Source: Pelomyxa schiedti | Taxonomy: Eukaryota; Evosea; Pelobiontida; Pelomyxidae | Reading direction: 5' to 3' | DNA: 42,116 bases | Assembly: GCA_020536535.1 (NCBI GenBank) | Contig: JAHLWZ010000934.1 | Location: 1 to 42,116 of the forward strand | Shown: piece after piece, positions 1 to 8,095 of the stretch | Layout of the letters: every line of letters begins with the position of its first letter | Position numbering within the stretch: the first letter of the stretch is position 1 | Notes under the pieces: model-generated | Told to the model about the DNA's origin: nothing | Database searches by the model: none | The model's input: the letters and a program-made list of their open reading frames with translations, nothing else | Made by a program: the position numbers and the translations under genes

Positions 1-177
1 TAGATTTTTTGTTTTTTTTCCTTTTTCCTCCCCAACGCCAACCGCAAACAAACGACCCCTCCCAAGTGTAAAAACTCCTGCCCGCTCCAGTTTTTTGTAC
101 GCGGTTTTTCAAAATTTGGGGTTTAATGCCTGACGAAATGAAGGCCTCCTTCTCATCACATTTGCACACCGGTGTAG

Positions 178-3100
178 ATTGTACGAAAAACAACCCATTG
201 TGACATCGTACAGAGGGCATGTAACCTACATTATCTTCCGTTCACCGGAGTACGTTGAGTGGGCGTTGGCAAACCCCGGTGGGATCAGATGGGTACCGCG
301 TGATGAGCAACAGCGCCTCCCCTCTGCGGCCGCGGAGGTCCGAGGTCGGCAGGAACACTCGCAGCTTAGATCTAAGTGGCTCGCCCAGCAGAAGCAGCAG
401 CCCCACCCTCCCGCGGAGTCTTCAGACCGTGCGGCCCCACAGCCACAAAGACGCGGCAGGCCGAGGGCCCCGCCGCCCCCGCCTCCCCAGCTCCTGCACA
501 CCAGCACTACTACTACGCGCCCCTCACAGCCCTTGGCCAGCAGCAGCACCCACAGTTGTGCAAGTTCAACCTACCTGCAAGACCCTCAGAGCTGTGCTGA
601 TGCACCACAGCAACCACAATTAACTGACCGCAGCGTCAACGCACATAATAGTAATCACCATCATCGCCATCATCATCATCACCAGCACCACACCAAGAAA
701 GGCCACGCAAACCAAGTTTGTAGTGCAAGTGACGATTGCGTCGTTGTCAGTGTCAGTCCTGCAAAGAGATATCGTGTAGAGGAGACAGCTGAACCTACAC
801 CACATATTACACAAACAAATTCGCCAAATTCTGTGAGTCCACCTCCTTACCACCAGCTTCTTAGTGGAAAAGTTCAACCACAGCAAGATTCAGCAGTAGA
901 GCAGAATCAGAATGATGTTTCTGGTGCTCGTACTGCTCCACCTGTCGCGCCTTTGCCAAACACTATGCCACAGCCAGCTTGGCGCCACAGATTCGGCCCA
1001 ACAGCAACAGGTGAAAAATATGGGGACATTCCGGAAATCCCCGCTGCGCTACCTGCCACTCCACTACTTAATACACAAACAGGTCAGCATCCATCCACCT
1101 TCATAACTGTATTGGTACGTTCTTCACAACCATTCATGCACATTATAATTTCTAAAAAGGAACAATTCTCAACCTCACCTTCGAGCTTTTCTTCAAACTC
1201 GAGCTCGACTAACACTGGTACACTCCCCTAACAACACGCAAACTAACTCACACTAATCACATTCAAGATTCTGTTCCACCACCCTCGCTTCCGCTAGGTA
1301 CTGACCTTTCAAACTGTGAAACACTCCCCCAAGCAGATACGGTCCAAAAAGAAACCATTCCACCTAGTCAATTGGTAGAGCCGAAGCAACTACAAGACCA
1401 ATTGCAACAAATTCAACAACAGATACAGAAATTGCAAAGCCGCCTGCCTCCACTTCAAACCGTTTCTGAGGACGTTCCAAAAGAAGATAGCGCCGTAAAT
1501 ACCCCTTCAGAGGACAAGGATTCAATCTCCAGTAAGGAATTTTCGCGAATTTCTGGAGCCAGTAAGAAAGGTGACAAATATCTCTTCACTGAGTCAAAAA
1601 ACTCTAGGGCATCACATCAAAGCAGTGCATCCACTGCACAAGCTTTTTGTGGTGTTCCTGGTGCTGGGGATAGTACTGCCTCAATTGGTTGCAGCTGTTC
1701 AGCCCGTGGCTTCTCTGAAAAGCCTGCAAGTAGTAAGTCAGAAAATCGTATTGGCATGAAGAGAAAAAAGAAAGTCCCAAGTGGTGAGAAAATTCTGAAG
1801 TACAAACTCCGTCTTCTGGAACTTAAGCAACAATATAAGATACATGAGCTACAAAAAGATCTAATTGCACAGTGTGGGACCCTTCTTGAATTGCCAGCTG
1901 TAAGAGATAAAACAGCCATCACGACAACCACAGCAGAAAGCTGCACCCCCCTCACAAGCAACAAAGGCACTGCCACTGAAAATCCCCAGGCACCAGAAAA
2001 ATCCAATATTCTGAGGACAAGCGATTCGATGATGACAGAATTTCGTGTGACGGAACCCTGGGGTGATTGCTCTGCGTTGGTTGAAGTTGTTGACCCACCC
2101 CAGGTGCGACCTGGGGAGTATGATTTGGGTAAGATGACTGCAGAAGCTATGAAGACTAGTGGCATTGGGAAAAAAGTTTTATTCATGTGGCCCATTACAA
2201 TACTGCCATGTTCCCCACCATGGACCCCCCAAGGTGTGAAACCTGTCCGGCTGAAGGCCGCTACGAAAAGGGCACCATTTGAATTGCAGTGTTACGAGTA
2301 TATAAAGGTGAGAATTTCACAATTCAATTCCAAACCAACCTCACCTCCCACATAGGAAATTTGCAGGCAGGTAAAAACCCATCATTTGATTGATATACGG
2401 GCCAGGTCCCCCTTCAAAATTGAGTTCAGAGTTGGAGATGCACATGTGCGAGGCCTTTTGGATCAGGGCCTGGCTCCATTTATGGAGTCGAGGACTCATG
2501 GACACGAAGTGTTCCGTAATTTGCAGGTGTGTTCTTTCACATAGCATAAAGTGCATGAAAAACCTCTCCCTTCGTTCCTTTAAGTTTGTTGTGGAGGATC
2601 AAAGTGGCAATGGATCAACCACTCAGGGCCAGTTGTCAATATTCTCCACTCATTTGATGGCAGTGCGGCAACAATATGACTTGGGCCCATTTATTGCTGC
2701 TGACTTCTCCAAGCCAGTACCACTTGCTAACAGCCTACGAAAAAGTGGTGTGAAAAGTGAGGCTGGGGTGACATTTTCATATGTGGACTCTAATGGTCAG
2801 CACCCTGCCGGTACAATGAATTCAAAGGATGCCTCTATGTGGTTTGCATATTTCATGTCTGAAACAGCAGGCACTGAGCCAGGAGCAATCCCGACCTATG
2901 CACACTTTTTTAATCCACACAAGCAGCTCAACATTGATTGCGGTGCTACCAATACAACAGCAATACATTCAGTGACTTCAACAGCTGCTCCATCACAGTC
3001 TCATGGACCGTTGGACACTCACGCCGATGACGGCGCTGACGCGCAAGGCGATGCTAATGTCAGTGAGGACGATGAGGACGAACCAGGTGAGGGGGATGAT

Positions 3101-3229
3101 GCTGACGACGAGGACGAGCCAAGCATGGGGGATGACGAGGATGAGACGAGCGAGGGGCATGATGAACCAAGTGAGGGGAATGATAATGACCGTGATGCCG
3201 AGACCCCCTCAAGCGATAGTAGCTCCTAG
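178..3229 (+). CDS. Unrecognised Ser/Pro/His-rich protein with acidic C-terminal tail
   Basis: I do not recognise this gene. Exons that join in frame are about 178-1082, 1268-2307, 2356-2526 and 2585-3229 (stop TAG), separated by GT-AG introns. The N-terminal part is low complexity: Pro-rich, then a His-rich run near 655-695. A Gln-rich stretch follows near 1375-1440, then a short KR/KKK basic cluster near 1760-1785. The compositionally normal part (about 2040-2990) contains GEYDLGKM and RARSPFKIEFRVGDA and is probably the folded domain. The last 70 residues are Asp/Glu-rich (EDDEDEPGEGDDADDED). Basic cluster plus acidic tail would suit a nuclear protein, but that is inference. No ATG lies in frame at the 5' end, so the first exon is missing from the window or misread; the ATG at 126 is in another frame. 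Its 5' portion resembles pieces of the minus-strand region at 5.75-6.57 kb. Confidence 0.6.
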
Positions 3230-3382
3230 TGTTTGTTAAGAATTCCCTTGTCGACAAATAGAAAAAATGATAGAACTTCCTTTCTTTTTACTGTCAAGAA
3301 AACACACCCATGTGCAGAACCAACATCAAAGATTTAGTGCCAACCTGTAGGCAAGTTCAGTCAAAGGTTAGAGGTATTAACA

Positions 3383-5229
3383 TCAAATTGATGTGGAATG
3401 TACTGACCAAGTGCATTGTGATGACTGGATAGAACTAGTCTGGTCATGTGCACTTGTGAAAAGAAAAACTCCACTATCCACAGAGACCTTTGATTGTGTA
3501 CTATCAAGCAGACTACTTTCATCAGTCGGGATTGATTTGAACCGCGAGAGTTTCAAGAAACTGCCAGAAGTAGTTTCCAAATTGAACTTCCTGACGCCTC
3601 CACTTTTGTCCTCACCCACTGGTGCTGCACTTTGTGGAGAGAGATTGGGAATGGAGTGTCATTTCCTCTATTTTGTTTGTCTTTGAGTCTGCAGACCTTT
3701 CATTACTCACTTCCAGTTCATCAACCCACCAGTCTTCATCCCCATCCCCATCCCCATTCTTACTCTGAGTTTCTTCTGTGAGAGTGTCTTCTGAACCAAC
3801 AATCAGGGTTACTTCACTTTCACTTTCATCTCCGATATCCATGGATGTGTTCAAACCCAATACAACACTTATGCCTTCAGTAGTGTCTGAATGCTCAGAG
3901 ACTAGAACTGAATTGTGTTGGGTGGCAGAGGTACTGTCTTTCTCTTTAAGACTTGCAATTGTCTTTATGCTCTCCTTCGTGCTTTGTGCACTGCCTTTCC
4001 TTGAAGGATTGGTGATTTGATGACTCGTTATGCAATCGGAAAGACTCCCCGAGCTCGTTGTGATTGGAAAATAATGTGACATTGTGCCATTGGTTTCAAG
4101 TGTGTCAAGAGCTTCAATTTCTTCAGTTCCAAAAACACCATCCCACGCTCGAGATCTAGGAAGAGGCTGGAAGGACTTGGAAGACAGGGTCGATTCAGGC
4201 AGAGAACTTATGTGAAGAGATTCTGTTGTGAAGGTCATACCACTACTTAAATTTTGATCTGAACAACCATCAATATCTTCACCCACTGGCTGACATACTA
4301 CAGGAAATAATAATAAATAAATAATCCTGAATGCAGCTCCCAAATTGAGGTCTTTGTGAAGTCTCATGTATGCCTCTGTGTTTTCTGCTGGATTGTTTGC
4401 TGGAGAAACTGGCCCCTTTGTGTGAACCTCTATTCTCATTTGCAGTGAAACTTGGGTGGGTTGAAAAACCTTGCTCTTCTGAAGAGTGAAAACTTGCATC
4501 AGAAACAGAGCAATTCAAGGAATTCATTGTAGTAGGAAATAGAGATGAGGATAAAGATGCCCCAGAAAAAGAAGAGTTTCCAATAGCACTCAACTCCACA
4601 GGAGACAGGGATTCAGTGTGTATAGACATGTGGTTCCCAGTGTAGGTCCTTACACTGGGATAGTTCGATTCATCAGATTTTTCTTTATCCTCAGAGGGTA
4701 GTTCCCCATTGTGAATACCATTGATCACTGGGCTCTCACTGGCTGCTTCTACCTCGAGAGGCTTTGAAACAGAATGTGTATCTGTTCCGTAACTGCCAGT
4801 GAGAGACTGCACTAAAAAATGATTAGTTTCTTGGGTGTTTATGCTTGGATCTAAGCAACTGCTTTCATCACCCGGGTACCCTGCAATAAAAAGTGGATCC
4901 ATTGACTCATGGTAGTCATCGCTTTCAACCAACGTGCTACTTAGCGAAGAGGCGGCAGAATCTTGATTTACCACTTCACCAATCGACACCCATTTATGTG
5001 AAGCCTCATTCCAGTTGTAAGCTTCTGCCACATTTCCATTTCTCACAACTTTTGGTTCACCGTCGAATTTGCCAGGTGCTGACAGCACACTCAATGGAAC
5101 AGAGTCATTTGGCCTCAGAAGAAAAGAAAACAAAAAAAAGCAACAAGAAATCACAAAATTTTGTCGATGGACATGGCGTCGTCTCCCGAAGTCGAGTTCA
5201 AAAATTACCTCTGCACGAGGGATCGGCAT
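3383..5229 (-). CDS. Ser-rich protein carrying a duplicated half PFU domain
   Basis: A long minus-strand frame begins at an ATG at 5229, runs through a segment that is an almost exact copy of the first half of the PLAA PFU domain (KVVRNGNVAEAYNWNEASHK), then continues into a Ser/Thr-rich protein of no known family. A probable intron near 4430-4302 (acceptor ...ttcctgtag) joins it to a second Ser/Asp-rich frame ending in GDGDGDEDWWVDELE. A strong donor (gtgagt) follows; a last exon ending at 3383 is likely, otherwise the stop is at 3612. PFU binds ubiquitin in Doa1/PLAA, but this copy lacks the second half (the part with YDYVFDVDLDG in the parental gene), so ubiquitin binding is doubtful. The 5' end overlaps the start of the plus-strand small gene at 5167, and the first ~40 codons look like antisense or intron sequence. 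The true start is therefore uncertain, and the PFU copy could be untranslated. Confidence 0.5.
4946..5094 (+). repeat. 149-bp direct repeat, copy 1 (PFU exon fragment)
   Basis: Base-by-base comparison with 9833-9981 shows 148 of 149 identical bases in the same orientation. The single mismatch (4985 G, 9872 A) changes Ser to Leu in the minus-strand protein. Flanking sequence is unrelated on both sides. Confidence 0.95.
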
Positions 5230-5501
5230 CGGCCCCGGAGCTTCTACGAGGGGAACTTAAATGATGGCGGCAACAAGCGGTGGGTTTTTTTTTTCCCCAC
5301 TACGACACCACAACCCCAACCCGACATCTCTTAACGGGAATTTATAAGGTTAGAAATTTGGGCGACCCCAGGAATTCGAGCTATTCGTTAGATTTGACCC
5401 AGAATCCCTGGCTGAGCAAACAAGCGCTTTTTCCCACCAAATCCCAAGTGACGCGTTCCAGGCTTCCTATCAGAAGACCTGAAACACCCGCCGTAAATTA
5501 G
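5167..5501 (+). CDS. Small two-exon protein, about 86 residues, unrecognised
   Basis: Exons 5167-5279 and 5354-5501 join through a GT-AG intron (donor gtgggttttt, acceptor gttag) to give 261 nt, exactly 87 codons including TAG. The protein starts MDMASSPEVEFKNYLC and contains RDRHRPRSFYEGNLNDGGNK, then NSSYSLDLTQNPWLSK and a basic C-terminus. A second in-frame ATG at 5173 is an alternative start. Composition is that of a real soluble basic protein, rich in Arg, Asn, Pro and aromatic residues, with no signal peptide or membrane segment. I do not recognise the family. Its 5' end overlaps the minus-strand PFU-fragment gene head to head, so at most one of the two overlapping N-termini is probably coding. 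Confidence 0.5.
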
Positions 5502-5754
5502 AGAAGTAGTGTGTGGTGGTGAAGCCGCATAGTGCGGGAGTAACTAAGACAATCCCCTTTTTCTCAGTGGTGTTATTGGTGTGGGTTTGCGGTTGTTTGC
5601 TCCCCGCTGTGCCTCTGAGAGATTCAGCTTTTAAGCAATCCCCACACATCCCACTAAACTCCACTTCCCCAGTTCTATAGCTCTAACCACCCCTCGGCGG
5701 CTCCCCACCACACAGCCCAAAAATCAAATCAACACAACCAACCAACACAACAGA

Positions 5755-6570
5755 TCAGAATAGGTTGTTCTTCGTGCAATCTACACTACTGTTTGTCCAC
5801 CAACTCCGTGCTTGGTCGTGGGGAATACTTATCTTTAGGGCTATTTCCTTGAGCATTCTAACCACTGTGCCAATGTTGGGTCTCATTGTGGGATCGTGGT
5901 GCCACATAGCTTCGATTAATGTCTCAGTACTACCACCATCATCACCTGCCACATTTACCTCTGAGGGGATGGGCTTTGGTCTTGGAGGCATAGGTGTGGT
6001 GCAAGGTCTCTTGGAACTAGAGGCACTCACCTCTACATCTTCAGACTCTGGTGTCATTTGGTCCTCGTAATCCTCTTCTTCTGATTGTGACTCCTCACCT
6101 GATGATGATTGAGGTTGTTCCCCCTGGTTCTCCACCACTCTTCTTGGCATTGCTGTTGAGCTGCTGGTTGCCTAATGATTATGGATGAGTTGGAGATGGG
6201 AGTGTGGTGTGACCTGGTGGATGATGAGGAGTGCAAGTGGCAGTGATGATTGCTGTGGTGCCTATGATGAAGGCGAGGGCTGTGAGTATTTTCACCACCA
6301 TTCGTATCCCTTAATCCTATGGTGCTAGCACTAGTGGGCTGGGGTGGTGGTGGGCGGGGCAGCGGGGGCGTCCTACGTCGGCGGCGGCAGCGGCCCTGGA
6401 TGCGCGGCCGCGGCCCCGGCCCTGCGGTTGTGGTTGGGGCTGCGGCGGTCGGCCGGGCCTGCTCCCCAGGCATAGCAAAGAAGCCGACGACTCCTGGGTA
6501 TTGGAGGGGCCCGTGCGAGGCGCCGTTGCTCTTCGCGCGAGACCCACCTGTAGGCATAGGCCACAGACAC
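5755..6570 (-). pseudogene. Possible broken paralog of the first gene, ending in a kinase-fragment copy
   Basis: Read on the minus strand, an exon opens after a cctacag acceptor with WVSREEQRRL, matching WVPRDEQQRL of the gene at 178-3229. It then runs through GC-rich Pro/Arg and His-rich sequence (frame changes and stops), and an ATG-started frame from 6150 with a Glu/Ser-rich stretch and EDVEVSASSSKRPCTTP, faintly like a stretch in that same gene. This frame reads without a break into a 133-bp piece encoding the end of a protein kinase domain (IEAMWHHDPTMRPNIG) and stops after VDCTKNNLF. The frame changes may be introns or decay; I favour decay because no clean donor-acceptor set restores one frame. 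The kinase piece alone cannot be a working kinase. A short spliced gene of about 130 residues starting at 6150 is the alternative. Confidence 0.4.
5792..5924 (-). repeat. 133-bp inverted repeat, copy 1 (kinase subdomain XI fragment)
   Basis: The reverse complement of this segment matches 6575-6707 at 132 of 133 bases; the mismatch is in the ggtggacaaa/ggtcgacaaa end. Both copies begin straight after an AG dinucleotide, as if at a splice acceptor, and encode the CWxxDPxxRP-like end of a protein kinase domain. Confidence 0.95.
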
Positions 6571-6574
6571 ATCA

Positions 6575-6707
6575 AGACATTAATCGAAGCTATGTGGCAC
6601 CACGATCCCACAATGAGACCCAACATTGGCACAGTGGTTAGAATGCTCAAGGAAATAGCCCTAAAGATAAGTATTCCCCACGACCAAGCACGGAGTTGGT
6701 CGACAAA
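6575..6707 (+). repeat. 133-bp inverted repeat, copy 2 (kinase subdomain XI fragment)
   Basis: Partner of the minus-strand copy at 5792-5924, with 650 bp between the arms. Here the fragment continues naturally into the SHK-type linker and SH2 remnant, so this copy is likely the source. Confidence 0.95.
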
Positions 6708-7429
6708 TTGCTTTGGGCTTGAGTTGGAAGTTACCTGGAAGAAGTTCCGTGCCTATGTAACTGCAGGCTTGAATCAGAAACGAGAATTGATTGGGGCCGT
6801 GAAGAAGTCGCCACTTGGTAACCCACCCCTCAAAACACACAGTCAAAAACACATTCCCAATACCACCTCCTCAGTCACTCATCCCCACTTTAGGTATCGG
6901 TCGTGACTTAACCGCGAAGCAGTTCTACAACCTCGCACAATGCTTAGGGTCATTCCCAGTGAATCAGGCCCATTTCATAGCGGTATGGAGAACCATTCTC
7001 TAACAATACACTAACAAAACACACCCTCCAACACAGATGGTGACATTATGCAATCAAATATGGTTCGCTGGTTCCATTGGCGATGTTGAATTGCGCCGGA
7101 TGCTGCACAGCACCCCTGGATCCTTAGTTGTGAGGAAGAGTTGCCGGACCCAACCGAACATTTGAGATATGCTCCATAGGAGAGGGAGAACTGCAAATCG
7201 GCGAGTAAGTGTCTCGCCACAAGAAACCACAACTCACTCTGATTGTAGAATTTATGGGGCACCTGGCGGTTATGAGCACTTGCCAACTGGGATTCGTGGC
7301 CATTCCGTTACATCTCTGGTCTGGCACTTGCACAACAAGGGTTTGATTGGGCATCCTTGCATCTTCGCCAATCCCAACTGCAATGCTGACTGCACATTAG
7401 ACTCAAAATGCCCTGTCCCCCCCTACTAG
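6575..7429 (+). pseudogene. SHK-type (kinase-SH2) gene remnant lacking the kinase core
   Basis: Order on the plus strand: last ~27 residues of a tyrosine-kinase-like domain (MWHHDPTMRPNIGTVVRMLK), a linker with FGLELEVTWKKFRAYV, a second linker exon with RDLTAKQFYNLAQCLGSFP, then an SH2 domain with IWFAGSIGDVELRRML, the phosphotyrosine-binding Arg in SLVVR, and GGYEHLPTG...SLVWHLHNKGL near the end (stop TAG at 7427). This domain order is that of Dictyostelium SHK dual-specificity kinases. Introns near 6818-6893, 6982-7035 and 7206-7248 fit GT-AG. Two faults argue for a pseudogene: no glycine loop, catalytic Lys, HRD or DFG motif lies upstream, where unrelated GC-rich sequence begins at 6574; and the SH2 frame shifts by one base between SLVVRKSC and TFEICSIGEG (about 7135-7165) with no intron to explain it. 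A sequencing error could explain the shift but not the missing kinase. Confidence 0.6.
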
Positions 7430-7690
7430 TCGTCGTGGTCACGCAGTTCAAACAAACAGACAACTGACCCCAATCCAATCCATCCAATCCATCCAAACCC
7501 CCTCAATTCTAATGTGGAAACATTTTTTTTGACTTGTGAAACTGAAATTTTTTTTTTTTCCTCTTTTCCTCACTCATTCAACACTTGGGGTTTGTTTGTG
7601 GTGCGTTCTCAAACTTAGAGAGTTCCACGCAAAAGAACAGCTAGCATGGCAGCTACCATGAAGGCACTAGTAAAAGTAATAACAACAACA

Positions 7691-7723
7691 GTTTCATGTT
7701 CCAAATCAGCGCCTAGTTGATCA
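7691..7723 (+). repeat. 33-bp direct repeat, copy 1
   Basis: Matches 7789-7821 at 32 of 33 bases (one A/G difference); the copies are 98 bp apart. On the minus strand each copy carries a caaccag or caactag acceptor followed by the same exon start (GADLEHET). Confidence 0.9.
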
Positions 7724-7788
7724 AATCATCCATAATGGGTGTGAGTGACGTGGTACCAACTAAAAGAAGTTGTGCGGTATTGGATAGT

Positions 7789-7821
7789 GTTTCATGTTCC
7801 AAATCAGCGCCTGGTTGATCA
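7789..7821 (+). repeat. 33-bp direct repeat, copy 2
   Basis: Second copy of the 33-bp unit, 98 bp downstream of the first, with one base difference in the acceptor region. Confidence 0.9.
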
Positions 7822-8095
7822 GTCTTGTTCGCGTTTCTCATCACAAAAACCAATGTGGGGGGTGCTCCACTGTCAAGGAGCGGATCTTGACACCCCTTAC
7901 ATCGTCCTCGTAGCACCTCGATCTATGGTCCATTGAGCACAGCATGCACATAAATGCACAGAGTGTGATGTGAGGAGGCACTCCCTCAGTTAATTAAAGG
8001 TACCTAAATTTATACCTCCATTTCGTTGATAGAGAAATAATTGTGTTACGGTCCGTTATTTATTCCACTTTTTTTCGGGCTTATTGTGTTTTTTT

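Larger units (their letters stand above)
7615..7916 (-). other. Possible 3' exons of a small membrane-anchored protein
   Basis: On the minus strand an exon may open at a catag acceptor at about 7916 and read through LDSGAPPTLVFVMRNANK and GADLEHETLSNTAQLLLVG. A 44-nt GT-AG intron (gtaccacg...caactag) then joins in frame to a second GADLEHET followed by a hydrophobic stretch (VVVITFTSAFMVAAMLAVLL) and a stop at 7615-7617. Without that splice the frame stops at 7713. The hydrophobic C-terminus would make a tail anchor. No start codon or upstream exon could be fixed, and the family is unknown. Confidence 0.3.

Noticed and set aside
1617-2195. A 192-residue minus-strand open frame
   Set aside because: It lies wholly opposite an exon of the first gene and shows no domain or splice context.
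3003-3257. Plus- and minus-strand frames over 3.0-3.25 kb with Met/Arg- or His/Pro-rich products
   Set aside because: They are out-of-frame readings of the acidic GAT/GAG/GAC-rich tail of the first gene.
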